From Fibrobacteria bacterium (GTDB lineage Bacteria; Fibrobacterota; Fibrobacteria; UBA11236; JADFYW01), in assembly GCA_015232855.1 (NCBI GenBank), contig JADFYW010000006.1:17610-81609 (forward strand): DNA of 64,000 bases. Direction: 5' to 3'. The position numbers were made by a program, and so were the translations under genes. Below the pieces are notes generated by a model. That model did no database searches. It worked only from the letters and a program-made list of their open reading frames with translations, and was not told the DNA's origin. Shown piece by piece: positions 45,681 through 54,858 of the stretch (the stretch's first letter is position 1; each line of letters opens with the position of its first letter).

Positions 45681-47693
45681 CTAAGGAGCTTCTTTTTTTG
45701 GAGGAACTAAATCAGGAGGCCACTGAATTTCCACTTCCGTGCGCTTACCAGGAGTTATTACCACTGTATCCTCAAGATTACCACGAGCTTCCTGGGCCGA
45801 CCAGGGTGCCAGACTACCGGGATCCCATTGATTGTTTATGTTTTTATCATGGAAATATTCTACAAGATATTTCCCAGCGGGGACTTGTTTAATATCATGA
45901 CGGTTTTGGGGCTTCACACCATAAGTAAACTCCCGCTTCCACGACAAGTGCTTAAGGATTACAGTCCAGGGCTTGCGATCACCGGGCTGCATTATTTCAC
46001 ATGTCCCCCAGTTACTGTCATTGGGGAGAGTAAAAGAGCCTAGCAGCACTTTTTTAAACCCTGGTTTAGAGTCAATGATTGATGTATCTGCGGTATCTTT
46101 AACCGGAATACTATCAAGCATTGTGTCCATAGTGTCGGGTGCAGATTCTTTTATATCTGCGCCAGATACCGTGGTATCTCTCTTATAAGCTATTGCATTA
46201 CTATCTGTCTCCAGAGTATCCCCAGTCACTTTCGATGATTCTGATATCGTATCAACAGGGATGGGTAAGAGTTGCTCAATCATAATGGATTGGCCTTTTA
46301 AGGGCAGCGGCTTACCGGGGGATATTTCAAGGGAAAAAACATGGTGATTTTTTCGGATAAGATCACAAAGGACCGTATCAGACCCTGACTGGCAAAGAAG
46401 CTGGTTTTGCAGGGTATCCAGAAGAGAAGGGGTGATTATTTTATTGATATAAAATTCCGGAAGTTCCATAAAAAAGACAGAAGAATCCCCGTTGTTAAAA
46501 CTAAGGGGTTGGATGGCAAGTGGCAAAGAATCGATTTTATCACTCACTTTGAGAAAGGCCTTCTTTTTTGCTGTATCCAGGCTGTTACCAGACTGATCAA
46601 AGCCTTTAAAACAATGAACAAGGTACAGACTCTCTGGTTCCAACGCCTGGGTAAAAAGTTCTAATTCCTGTTTTGAACCGGGTTTGAGGCAAATACTGGT
46701 AATACTGATAGTATCGGAAGAATCCGCTGATGTTACCAGAAAATTGTCTCTTTTCAGAATGGAAGGTATATACATATCTTCACTGAACTTAACCAGGGCG
46801 GTACCATTGGTTTTGAGGCTTTCGCCCGCACTATCAAGGGTCTCTCCCTGCCAAAGAGCAGAAACAAAAGCGGGAGGTATTGTATCATAGGCGTCCAACT
46901 GAAAAACCTGTGTTTTGGTGAACGGAGTAGTTAAGGTTGCTTCACCAATTGCTATTTTTTCTGTGCCTAAATCTGGTCTTAGATTATTGTTATTGTCTCC
47001 AAAAGCTAACAAGGCATATTTACCGGGTTTAATGCCCATATAGGTAAAAACTCCCAGAGTATCTGCGGGTATCAGATACATGGGCCGTTCTCTGCCTACA
47101 TGGGGGAGCGTATCCACTTCTTTATCCCCTGGCTGGGTCAGGTGTCTTAGTGTCTGCCGCCTCTCATCTACCGGGTAGAGACCTACAATCAAATTTTTAC
47201 TCTCTTTGGGGAAGAAAATTTTACCCTTAAGAGAGAGTGAATCGAGCCTTTCACCGGTAGTGAAAATCAGGTTGAAATTTTTTTCCAGAGGAAGATTATG
47301 TAAATCCTTGATGCCATTTTTTACCGAAATAATATAGGTGGTATTTGAGTCCAGCCGGGAAGCGCAGTTTACGGTTATCATTTTTCCATTCACTTTATAT
47401 TTCAGCTGTCGCGGAAGGGCCGGAGAAATAAAAATATCACTTTGTTTCAGGGTTTTATTCACCCATTCAGAAAATTCCAGACGAACATCCAATTCCATTG
47501 ATTGATTTACTGCCCCCGGTTTAGGAAAAACCGCACTAAGAGTAGGATGTGTTATATCTTCCGGGCCTCCAGGAGGAGCTTCGATATGGGCACACCCTAA
47601 AAACAATCCGGAAAGGAAGAAAATACCAAAAAGAACAGATACCATCTGAGCTATTTTTGCTTGAAAACCATGAATTTGCATTGAAAACTTCAT
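45681..47693 (-). CDS. Ig-like (Big_5) domain lipoprotein
   Basis: A 670-residue lipoprotein (LSGLFLGC lipobox). The mature N-terminus (AHIEAPPGGPEDITHPTLSAVFPKPGAV) and the following domain (LEFSEWVNKTL, FNLIFTTG) match the bacterial Ig-like Big_5/SbsA type that opens a conserved Bacteroidota-Fibrobacterota lipoprotein family. A prealbumin-like domain follows near 200-240 (GVFTYMGIKPGKYALLAFGDNNNN), and a second near the C-terminus (VPAGKYLVEYFHDKNINNQWDPG). Between them is a Ser/Asp/Thr-rich stretch. It is probably an outer-membrane lipoprotein; function unknown. Monocistronic; no obvious ribosome site. Confidence 0.72.
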   Translation of the reverse strand: MKFSMQIHGFQAKIAQMVSVLFGIFFLSGLFLGCAHIEAPPGGPEDITHPTLSAVFPKPGAVNQSMELDVRLEFSEWVNKTLKQSDIFISPALPRQLKYKVNGKMITVNCASRLDSNTTYIISVKNGIKDLHNLPLEKNFNLIFTTGERLDSLSLKGKIFFPKESKNLIVGLYPVDERRQTLRHLTQPGDKEVDTLPHVGRERPMYLIPADTLGVFTYMGIKPGKYALLAFGDNNNNLRPDLGTEKIAIGEATLTTPFTKTQVFQLDAYDTIPPAFVSALWQGETLDSAGESLKTNGTALVKFSEDMYIPSILKRDNFLVTSADSSDTISITSICLKPGSKQELELFTQALEPESLYLVHCFKGFDQSGNSLDTAKKKAFLKVSDKIDSLPLAIQPLSFNNGDSSVFFMELPEFYINKIITPSLLDTLQNQLLCQSGSDTVLCDLIRKNHHVFSLEISPGKPLPLKGQSIMIEQLLPIPVDTISESSKVTGDTLETDSNAIAYKRDTTVSGADIKESAPDTMDTMLDSIPVKDTADTSIIDSKPGFKKVLLGSFTLPNDSNWGTCEIMQPGDRKPWTVILKHLSWKREFTYGVKPQNRHDIKQVPAGKYLVEYFHDKNINNQWDPGSLAPWSAQEARGNLEDTVVITPGKRTEVEIQWPPDLVPPKKEAP

Positions 47694-47851
47694 AATGAGA
47701 ATACTAGTGGCAAATTTAAGAATTTATAGGGGAGCTTTGATAAATAAGTGGTTTCTATGGTCGATTATTTCAATTTCTGCTATTTTCTTATAAAGCAGCA
47801 TAAGTAAGATTAAGTTTTAAGTAATACAATAATTAGCTAGTTTTAACTCAT

Positions 47852-48199
47852 ATGGCAGATATTCTATTCAAAAAATCTATCCTAAGGCCATTTCACCTCA
47901 TAGTTTTACTTTTGGTTACAGGAATATTTTTTGCCTGTGAACAAAAAGAGCACCTCAAAATTGACGAAAATTTTATAAACTTATACTTAGAGTTACGCTT
48001 GGCCAATCTGGGGAATTCCCATAAGGCAGAACGAGCGGCACAAATTAGGAAAGTTATAATACAGAAATACGGAACTTCAGCAGAGGAATATACGGCATAC
48101 CTTGAAAAATTGAAACAGGCCCCGGAAGTCTGGTCAGAATTTCAAGAGATTGTACTAAAAAACCTCGATAAAATGGAAAAAGCCCACAAAGGAGAATAG
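47852..48199 (+). CDS. Small putative lipoprotein
   Basis: A 115-residue protein with signal IVLLLVTGIFFAC, a good lipobox, and a helical mature part (INLYLELRLANLGN, RKVIIQKYGTSAEEYTAYLEKL) resembling DUF4296-type lipoproteins of Bacteroidota, though I am not sure of the family. It is directly followed by trxA: the trxA ribosome site (AAAGGAG) lies inside its last codons, so the two are linked. It may be a lipoprotein assisting envelope thiol or folding work, which is inference from the neighbours. Confidence 0.6.
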   Translation: MADILFKKSILRPFHLIVLLLVTGIFFACEQKEHLKIDENFINLYLELRLANLGNSHKAERAAQIRKVIIQKYGTSAEEYTAYLEKLKQAPEVWSEFQEIVLKNLDKMEKAHKGE

Positions 48200-48200
48200 T

Positions 48201-48530
48201 ATGGCTTCAGAAAATGTTCTAACATTAAACGACAGTAATTTTGACGAAACAATAAAAGATGCAGAAGTAATTCTGGTTGATTTTTGGGCACCCTGGTGCG
48301 GCCCTTGTCGGATGATTGGTCCGATTGTAGAAGAAATTGCTGGTGATTATGCGGGTAAAATCAAAGTGGGTAAAGTAAATACAGACGAGTCTCCCAATGT
48401 ATCCACAACTTTTGGTATTAGGAGCATTCCCACACTTATTATTTTTAAAAATGGTCAGGTTGTTGAGCAGATTGTTGGCGCAGTCTCAAAAGATTCCATT
48501 ACTGCAAAGATCGACAACCAGCTAGCATAA
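48201..48530 (+). CDS. trxA: Thioredoxin
   Basis: A 109-residue classical thioredoxin, cytoplasmic dithiol-disulfide reductase. Active site W-C-G-P-C at residues 32-36 within VDFWAPWCGPCRM, cis-proline in IRSIPTLIIF, length and ends normal. AAAGGAG precedes the ATG. It stands in a run of four genes: lipoprotein, trxA, a second thioredoxin-fold protein (4 bases on), and a glycosyltransferase. Confidence 0.95.
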   Translation: MASENVLTLNDSNFDETIKDAEVILVDFWAPWCGPCRMIGPIVEEIAGDYAGKIKVGKVNTDESPNVSTTFGIRSIPTLIIFKNGQVVEQIVGAVSKDSITAKIDNQLA

Positions 48531-48534
48531 GACT

Positions 48535-49023
48535 GTGTATAAAGCATATTTAATTTCTTTCTGGCTGCTTATCAGCCTTATACCTGTTTATTCAGGTGAA
48601 AAGGTCAACTGGGTGCCCTTTAATGAAGGCCTGGAAAAAGCAGCCAAAGAAAAGAAATATATTCTGATTGATTTTTATGCTGACTGGTGTAATATCTGTA
48701 CGGTAATGGATAATACCACCTTTAAAGAACCGACCATTTTGGCGGAACTCAGTAAAAATTACGTATCCATTAAAATTAATACAGAAAGTAGTGAATCAAT
48801 TACCTGGCAGGGCAAAAAAATATCCAAAAAGGCTTTTGCAGGCGAGTTGGGAGTCTATGGTCTTCCTACCTATATATTTATGAATGCAAAAGCTGAAATT
48901 ATCGGCAGTTATTCTGCTTATGCCGATAAAGACCTGATGCTCAATATGCTCCAATACGTATCCTCAGGTGCAAGGGAACGGCAGGAAACACTGCAGGATT
49001 TTTTGAAAAAACAGCCTAAATGA
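48535..49023 (+). CDS. Exported thioredoxin-fold protein (DsbD-C-like)
   Basis: A 162-residue protein with a signal peptide (AYLISFWLLISLIPVYS) and a thioredoxin-like domain. Its redox motif is W-C-N-I-C at 51-55 in DFYADWCNICTVMDN, and VYGLPTYIF carries the cis-proline. This pattern matches the C-terminal periplasmic domain of DsbD and related stand-alone proteins, which pass electrons to envelope partners; no DsbD membrane part is encoded here. The start is GTG, four bases after trxA, without its own ribosome site. It overlaps the next gene by four bases. Confidence 0.82.
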   Translation: MYKAYLISFWLLISLIPVYSGEKVNWVPFNEGLEKAAKEKKYILIDFYADWCNICTVMDNTTFKEPTILAELSKNYVSIKINTESSESITWQGKKISKKAFAGELGVYGLPTYIFMNAKAEIIGSYSAYADKDLMLNMLQYVSSGARERQETLQDFLKKQPK

Positions 49024-50195
49024 TTTTCCTTTTTTGGATAGGTATTTTTCTTCTCGCTCATACCTATTTGGTATACCCGTTTACACTGCAATTACTTGTT
49101 CCTCTCTTAAAGAAAAAACAGGACAAGCAATCCGCTTCCCAGCCAAAAGTTTCCATTTTGGTTGCGGTATATAATGAAGAAAAAATCATCCGGGAAAAGA
49201 TCCAAAATTTACTGGAATTAGATTACCCCAAAGAAAAGCTGGAAATTTTATTTGGTTCCGACTGTTCTTCAGACAATACCAATGAGCTGATTGAAAAAGA
49301 AATCTCCCCTGAACATAAAATGAAGCTCTTCAAGTTTAAATCCCGCCGTGGGAAGGCTGCAGTCCTCAATAGTCTGGCACCCCAGGCAAGCGGAGAGATA
49401 CTCCTTTTTTGTGATGCCAATACCATGTTGTTACAAAATTCGGTACAGCAGCTTATTGCAAACTTTTCAAATGAAAAAACAGGATGTGTATGCGGACGCC
49501 TGGTACTCAAAGACGCGACAGGTTCCATGCTGGGTAAGGGTGAGAGTTTTTACTGGAAGTTTGAATCAGAAATTAAATACCTCGAAGGCAAACTGGGCAT
49601 TGTAATGGGAGCTAATGGGGGCATTTATGCCATTCGCAAAGAACTCTATGTTCCCATTCCAGAAGGAAAAACTGTAATGGATGATTTTTTCCTGACCACT
49701 CAGATTATTTCCAGGCGTTATCAAGCGGTCTATGAGCCTCTGAGTATAGGCAGAGAAGAAACTTCTCTGGATAAATTTGGAGAGTTTCGGAGGAAGGTAC
49801 GTATTGGTGAGGCTAATTTTAACTACTTGCCTCTGTACATAAAAATGCTGAATCCCCTTCTCGGAATTACAGCGTACAGTTTCTTTTCTCATAAATTTTT
49901 GCGCTGGATTGGACCATTACTTCTGATAATGGTTTTTTTATTGAATATATTGATACAAATAGTTTCTCCATCCCCCCTCTTTTTGTTTTTATTTGGACTG
50001 CAGGCCCTTTTTTATCTTTTTGCCATTCTGGGTTACTTTATCCAGCGAAAAGGGAAAAAATCCCGCCTCATATTTACTATCGCCTATTATTTTTCATCTA
50101 TGAATTTTGCGCTTTTCCTTGGTATGGTTAAAGCAGCCCGGCAGAGAAAGCATCATTCAGGTGGTATGTGGGACAGAGAAGAGAGAACACATTAG
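49020..50195 (+). CDS. Membrane glycosyltransferase, family 2
   Basis: A 391-residue GT2 glycosyltransferase anchored in the inner membrane. An N-terminal helix is followed by the GT-A domain (VSILVAVYNEEKIIREKI; the D-x-D-like FCDANT near 131; MDDFFL near 222; and RRKVRIG, comparable to the Q/R-x-x-R-W segment). Two or three C-terminal helices follow. This layout fits processive or cell-surface polysaccharide synthases and related enzymes; donor and product are unknown. It is coupled to the upstream thioredoxin-fold gene by an ATGA overlap, an unusual pairing that may simply reflect operon growth. Confidence 0.85.
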   Translation: MIFLFWIGIFLLAHTYLVYPFTLQLLVPLLKKKQDKQSASQPKVSILVAVYNEEKIIREKIQNLLELDYPKEKLEILFGSDCSSDNTNELIEKEISPEHKMKLFKFKSRRGKAAVLNSLAPQASGEILLFCDANTMLLQNSVQQLIANFSNEKTGCVCGRLVLKDATGSMLGKGESFYWKFESEIKYLEGKLGIVMGANGGIYAIRKELYVPIPEGKTVMDDFFLTTQIISRRYQAVYEPLSIGREETSLDKFGEFRRKVRIGEANFNYLPLYIKMLNPLLGITAYSFFSHKFLRWIGPLLLIMVFLLNILIQIVSPSPLFLFLFGLQALFYLFAILGYFIQRKGKKSRLIFTIAYYFSSMNFALFLGMVKAARQRKHHSGGMWDREERTH

Positions 50196-50224
50196 CTATT
50201 AAATAAATTTATATTGTTTTTAAT

Positions 50225-50662
50225 ATGAAAAGACAAGTTATTCTAATTGCACTTTTTGCCTTGTTTGGCCTGCAAAATGCTTCAGCCAAATATGCCATTG
50301 GGGGTTCCATAGGCGCCTCTCATATCAATAGCAAGCATTCCTTCGCCTTTAGCGTTTATGGGTATTATAAGTTTGATGAGCAAATACTCCTTGGCATAAC
50401 CTCAGGCCAGGAGCAATCTGGTGTTCCCGTTACCGCTAATTTGTTAATGCGCCTCCCCTTTGGCCGGATTATTCTTCCATTTTTTACCGGGGATATGGGA
50501 TATTATTATCACAGCAACAACGCTGCCACCATGCTACGCGCCGGTGGAGGATTAGACTGGAAGAACGGAGAACGCTCCTCAATTCTCCTTATGGGTGGCT
50601 ACCAGAAAATTGGTAGCACAGAAGGACTTTATTCCCGGATAGGCCTGCTGCTGGAGTTTTAG
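50225..50662 (+). CDS. Small exported beta-barrel-like protein
   Basis: A 145-residue protein with a clear signal peptide (MKRQVILIALFALFGLQNASA). The mature part alternates polar and apolar residues with frequent glycine and aromatics (YAIGGSIGASHINSKHSFAF, YYKFDEQILLGITSG) and ends in LLLEF with terminal Phe, as in small outer-membrane barrels of eight strands. No family name recognised. It lies 29 bases after the glycosyltransferase gene with no evident ribosome site and may be part of the same unit. Confidence 0.55.
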   Translation: MKRQVILIALFALFGLQNASAKYAIGGSIGASHINSKHSFAFSVYGYYKFDEQILLGITSGQEQSGVPVTANLLMRLPFGRIILPFFTGDMGYYYHSNNAATMLRAGGGLDWKNGERSSILLMGGYQKIGSTEGLYSRIGLLLEF

Positions 50663-50709
50663 ATTTGGCCCTTATGCCGCTCGTGGTAAAAGAGCCGTGG
50701 GTTGAATTT

Positions 50710-51960
50710 TTATTTTTTTATAAAATAAAGAATGCTGCAGAGGCTGAGGGACACAAGCAAATAGCCCCCAATCATAAGAGATTGATAACTGTTCATAAAC
50801 CCCTCACTCATGTAAAAAGGTGTGGTGAGTACCACAGCACCGCTTATGACAATGATAACAATAAATATAAAGGCGAGTCTTCGTCGCCTGGGGCGTTCAT
50901 CCTGAAGGGCTGTATTAAGGGGGATAGACAACAGAAAAAGCCCGGCAGCACAAAAGAGGAACACATCTTTCCGGGATATAACATATGCGGCAATACATAA
51001 GCCTGTGGTTAAGAGACTTCCTGCAAGTATAAAGGTGTTTCGTTTTTCTTCCTTTGTGAATAAACCTTTAGCTTCCTTTGAAAAAATCAGCATCGCACTG
51101 GCAAGGCTATCACCAAGCCAGGTTAAAAACACAAATCCCGCATAGGCTATTGCCAAAACTGAGGCCGTTATCCCTAGTGGAGAATCAATCCGGGAAATAA
51201 GTATGAATACGATATATATCCCGAATATCCATAAAAACCGTTTTGCGGGAGACATACGCGATAACATGAGAAAGTATTTTAACAGAGGCCGATAAAAAAA
51301 CATCCGGGCTTTTAATGCCTGCTTTTTACCTGTTTTGGCCCAGCTATTTCCCGGTTCATATTCAAGGGCCGTGTTAAAAAAATTTAGCGCTTGTTTATAT
51401 TCTCCCCGATGCAAAAAGTTCCAACCCTGATTCACCAGTGACAGGCTGTTAGTAGGGTCATTTTCCAGGTGAAAGTCAAGAATATCTGAAGCCAGTTTAC
51501 TTTTACCCTGGCGAATTTCAACCATTGATAATACGTTTTTGCACATGTTATTATGTGGGTCGAATGAAAGGCCCTGCTTAACAATCTTTCGAATAGTTTC
51601 GAGCTTTGCATGACGGTTATACAAGCAAAGTGCCAGTACTCCATAGTATTCCGCATTGATAGGATTGATATCAATAGCACTGTTTATCTTTTCTTCAGCC
51701 AGTTTATAATGGGAGGTATTAAGCGACAGGCTGGCATACACATAATAAGCGAAATCATTGTTGGGATCGAGAGCCAGGGATTCTTCAAGGGAGCGCTCTG
51801 ATTCAGAGTACATTTTTGCCTTTAAGAGACAAAGCCCCCGAAAAGCAAAAAGTACCGGATTTGTGGGATCGTCTTCTATTGCTTTTTTCAGATGTTCCAG
51901 AGATTCACTATATTTACTTTGCCTGAATAGTGCTTCTGCTAAAAAAAAGTGGTTGGACAT
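50710..51960 (-). CDS. TPR-repeat membrane protein
   Basis: A 416-residue protein with five to six TPR motifs in residues 1-200 (e.g. FLAEALFRQSKYSESLEHLKKAIEDDPTNP, FNTALEYEPGNSWA). Six or so membrane helices follow (FLWIFGIYIVFILIS, AYAGFVFLTWLG, FILAGSLLTTGLCIAAYVI and on). The TPR part has no signal peptide and should face the cytoplasm. Such proteins scaffold complexes; no specific role is visible. It converges on the small barrel gene and is divergent from murG. Confidence 0.75.
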   Translation of the reverse strand: MSNHFFLAEALFRQSKYSESLEHLKKAIEDDPTNPVLFAFRGLCLLKAKMYSESERSLEESLALDPNNDFAYYVYASLSLNTSHYKLAEEKINSAIDINPINAEYYGVLALCLYNRHAKLETIRKIVKQGLSFDPHNNMCKNVLSMVEIRQGKSKLASDILDFHLENDPTNSLSLVNQGWNFLHRGEYKQALNFFNTALEYEPGNSWAKTGKKQALKARMFFYRPLLKYFLMLSRMSPAKRFLWIFGIYIVFILISRIDSPLGITASVLAIAYAGFVFLTWLGDSLASAMLIFSKEAKGLFTKEEKRNTFILAGSLLTTGLCIAAYVISRKDVFLFCAAGLFLLSIPLNTALQDERPRRRRLAFIFIVIIVISGAVVLTTPFYMSEGFMNSYQSLMIGGYLLVSLSLCSILYFIKK

Positions 51961-52093
51961 AAATCAGAGGTGCTTGTTTTCAATTAGCATTGTACAATAT
52001 TTTTCTAGATTTGGAAATAGAAAAACCCTATGTTCAATTTTGAAAAAGATGTACATTAAAATACTTTTAGCCTATTAGAATCAAGGAGTATAT

Positions 52094-53167
52094 ATCACCC
52101 GTAAACCCAATGATAAACTGATAGTTCTTACCGGAGGTGGTACTGCCGGGCACGTCCTTCCCAATTTGGCAATCGTTAAGAAATTGCACGAAGATGGCTG
52201 GAAAACAGTTTATATAGGCTCCCAAAAAGGAATTGAAAAAGAGCTGGTGGGAAACTCCATGCCCTATTTTTCAATTCTTACTGGTAAATTACGAAGATAT
52301 TTTGATCTTCAAAATTTTTCAGATGTCTTCCGGGTGATTATAGGAACCATACAGGCCTTTTTCCTGCTCAGGAAAATTAAACCCCGGGTTTTATTTTCAA
52401 AAGGGGGATTTGTAAGCGTTCCCGTTACCGTAGCAGCCAAATGGTTAAAAGTCCCTGTTATTTTGCATGAATCTGACATCACACCGGGTCTGGCAAATAG
52501 AATTAGTATTCGTTTTGCAAAAAAAATCTGTACTGCATTTCCTGAAACCGGTGATTATCTACCTGAAGGCGTTGCAGAATATACCGGTATTCCTGTCCGT
52601 TCCGAACTCTTTACTGGAAACCGGGAACGTGGACTCTCTTTTTGCGGTTTTAATGGAAAAAAGCCCATATTGCTAATCACAGGGGGCAGTTTAGGCGCTG
52701 AAAATCTGAATAGGATTGTAAGAAAAACAATTAACCCACTCATAGAACAATTTGATATTATCCATATCTGTGGAAATGGAAAAATAGACGCTTCCATTTA
52801 TTTAAACGGTTACCGGCAATTTGAATTTATTAAATCTGAGTTACCAGACATTATGGCTATCGCAGACATTGTTGTGTCCAGAGCGGGCGCCAATACACTT
52901 TTTGAACTCTTAGCTTTAAAAAAGCCTCATTTTCTTGTTCCTCTTTCAGAGCGGGTTAGCCGGGGCGATCAGATTCTCAATGCAAAGTCTTTTTCAAAAC
53001 AAGGGTTCTGTCGGTTTAAACATGAAGAATCTGTCACTCCAGGGATACTCCTTAAAGAAATCCGGCAGCTCTACCAGGATCGCACACAATTTATTGAAAA
53101 AATGCAAAAAAGCGATATGCTGGACAGTATTGGTAAAATTGTGAGTGTGATCGAAAAGAACTGTTGA
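52094..53167 (+). CDS. murG: MurG glycosyltransferase, start codon non-standard
   Basis: A 357-residue MurG, which adds GlcNAc to lipid I to make lipid II on the inner face of the membrane. The motifs are complete: LTGGGTAGHVLPN at the N-terminus, SKGGFVSVPV, HESDITPGLANR, LITGGSLGAENLN, and SRAGANTLFELLALKKPHFLVPL. The frame is closed by a stop at 52076-52078, and no ATG, GTG or TTG occurs before 52166, which would cut off the essential G-G-G-T motif. AAGGAG at 52083-52088 points to the ATC codon at 52094 (five-base spacing). A CTG at 52118 is the other option but has no ribosome site. I annotate ATC. No other mur genes are nearby. Confidence 0.85.
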   Translation: MTRKPNDKLIVLTGGGTAGHVLPNLAIVKKLHEDGWKTVYIGSQKGIEKELVGNSMPYFSILTGKLRRYFDLQNFSDVFRVIIGTIQAFFLLRKIKPRVLFSKGGFVSVPVTVAAKWLKVPVILHESDITPGLANRISIRFAKKICTAFPETGDYLPEGVAEYTGIPVRSELFTGNRERGLSFCGFNGKKPILLITGGSLGAENLNRIVRKTINPLIEQFDIIHICGNGKIDASIYLNGYRQFEFIKSELPDIMAIADIVVSRAGANTLFELLALKKPHFLVPLSERVSRGDQILNAKSFSKQGFCRFKHEESVTPGILLKEIRQLYQDRTQFIEKMQKSDMLDSIGKIVSVIEKNC

Positions 53168-53280
53168 TCCCAAAAAAGCAGTCTTAAGGCATTATTGAAA
53201 AAATATTAATCTTTTTCTGTTTTCATAAGTATTTTATGTATTAGGGTATAGAAAGTTCGCAAAACATTACAAAAAAGGCT

Positions 53281-53988
53281 ATGGAAAGGCAAATGAAATT
53301 TAAAACGGGTGAGCATCTTTGTGCATTATTGTCCAATGAAAAAGACTTCCAGGACGTAATTATCCCGTTTATCTGCGAAGGTTTATTTTATGATCAAAAA
53401 GTCATCTACATTACCAACTCACGAACTTCTGATGTTATTATTGATTACCTTGAAGATAGCGGAGTTAAAACAGACGGATACATAGCAAAGGGCCAACTCG
53501 TTTTTTTAACTGCAAATGACACCTACTTACGGGAATACTCTTTTACTCCCCAATCTATGCTTGAATTATTAAAACAGGAAACCCAAAGAGCTGTATCCGA
53601 AGGCTATACCGCTCTTCGGGGCACCGGTGAAATGTCCTGGGCTGCCCAAAAGCCACTTAACGCTTCTTCCCTTTCTTCAAAACATGAGCAAATACTGATG
53701 AACTGGCTGCAAAGCCCTGTTCCCGGGAGTGAGCGATTAATTGAATATGAATATCTTCTCAATGAGTTCTTCCCAAAAAATAAAATCTCAGTAATATGCC
53801 AGTATGATATTGATCGTTTTGAAGCGGATACTCTGATATCGGTTTTACAGACTCATCCAAAAGTGATTATAGGTTCAAAATTATGTAATAATCGCTATTA
53901 TATTTCACCCCAGGAACTCAGGAATAAACGCTTACCAGAAGCAATGCTGGAGAGATACTTAGATAACATCAAAGCCGAAAGTCTTTAA
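53281..53988 (+). CDS. MEDS-domain sensor protein
   Basis: A 235-residue protein made almost wholly of a MEDS (DcmR sensory) domain: GEHLCALLSNEKDFQDVIIPFI with the typical G-x-H-x-C, EGLFYDQKVIYITN, then ALRGTGEMSWA and CQYDIDRFEA late in the domain. MEDS domains are thought to sense small hydrocarbon derivatives or act as RecA-like signalling folds; here there is no attached kinase or DNA-binding domain. Start may be the ATG at 53281 or the one at 53293, which has AAAGG before it. Its 3' end overlaps convergent trpF by 20 bases. Confidence 0.82.
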   Translation: MERQMKFKTGEHLCALLSNEKDFQDVIIPFICEGLFYDQKVIYITNSRTSDVIIDYLEDSGVKTDGYIAKGQLVFLTANDTYLREYSFTPQSMLELLKQETQRAVSEGYTALRGTGEMSWAAQKPLNASSLSSKHEQILMNWLQSPVPGSERLIEYEYLLNEFFPKNKISVICQYDIDRFEADTLISVLQTHPKVIIGSKLCNNRYYISPQELRNKRLPEAMLERYLDNIKAESL

Positions 53989-54589
53989 TAATCTCCATAC
54001 ATTGCTCCAGTTTTTTCAGATCTTTTTTGCCTGGGGAAATTTCGATCCTGCTGTTGAGATCTACCGCGTATGGTTTAGAAGCTTTTAATGCATCTTCAAG
54101 ATTTTCAGGCCCAAGACCACCTGCCAGAAAAAAGGGTACCACTCCTTTGTAGGTAGACAGTAAGTTCCAGTTAAAACAGCTGCCTGTCCCCCCAAAGTGT
54201 TTATCTGTTTTAGTATCAAAGAGCAGATACCTTATACCACTAACAGGAGAAGGCAGTGCTTTTGTATCCGGAGCCACGGCTACAGCTTTGATAACAGGCA
54301 AAAGCATCTGTGAAATATAGGTTTCAGATTCAGAACCATGTAACTGGACCATAGATACTTTTGTCTGGCGGGTAATCGACAGGAGTGTATTGATGTCTTC
54401 ATCAACAAAGAGACCAATGGGAATAGAAACGGGCGAGAGATGCTGAATAATTTCCTGCGCTTTGTCAGGGGTGATGTAACGCTTGCTACTGGGAAAAAAA
54501 TTAAAGCCAAAATATCTTACACCGAGTCCCTCCATTGCCTGTGCTTCATCCAGACTGGTAATACCGCAGACTTTTACCTGAACCGTCAT
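53969..54589 (-). CDS. trpF: Phosphoribosylanthranilate isomerase
   Basis: A 206-residue TrpF, third step of tryptophan synthesis (Amadori rearrangement of PRA to CdRP). The general base Cys8 (KVCGIT), VQLHG at 81-85, the acid Asp125 (LFDTKTD) followed by GGTG, and FLAGGLGPENL are all there. The last phosphate-binding segment reads YAVDLNSRIEISPGKKD, whereas most homologues have V-D-x-S-S-G-x-E ... G-x-K-D; the family Gly is replaced by Arg. No other trp gene is nearby. It converges on the MEDS gene with a 20-base overlap. Confidence 0.9.
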   Translation of the reverse strand: MTVQVKVCGITSLDEAQAMEGLGVRYFGFNFFPSSKRYITPDKAQEIIQHLSPVSIPIGLFVDEDINTLLSITRQTKVSMVQLHGSESETYISQMLLPVIKAVAVAPDTKALPSPVSGIRYLLFDTKTDKHFGGTGSCFNWNLLSTYKGVVPFFLAGGLGPENLEDALKASKPYAVDLNSRIEISPGKKDLKKLEQCMEIIKDFRL

Positions 54590-54858
54590 AATCAGAAAGT
54601 TAACTTATTTATAATAAAAAGTCTGGTGACTTGCCTCTGCCTGTTTTGCCTTTTTCAATCCCCCCCTGGCCTCACCCGTAGTCTCCGATAGGAATCGTGT
54701 TTTTTTTTGATTTTTGGCGGTTTTTTATAGTAACCTTTAATTTATTGCCGATAAATGAAAAGGATTATTATTATCTTGTGATAAAGATAGAGTAATAAAA
54801 TATACTGGGCACTTATAGCAATGATAAATTTAAATCTGGATAATTAGGAGAGTAGCGT

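Noticed and set aside
45666-45681. Inverted repeat GTATCA-TCAT-TGATAC at the end of the Ig-like lipoprotein gene.
   Set aside because: The stem is AT-rich and overlaps the stop codon; there is no T-run on the minus strand, so I do not call it a terminator.
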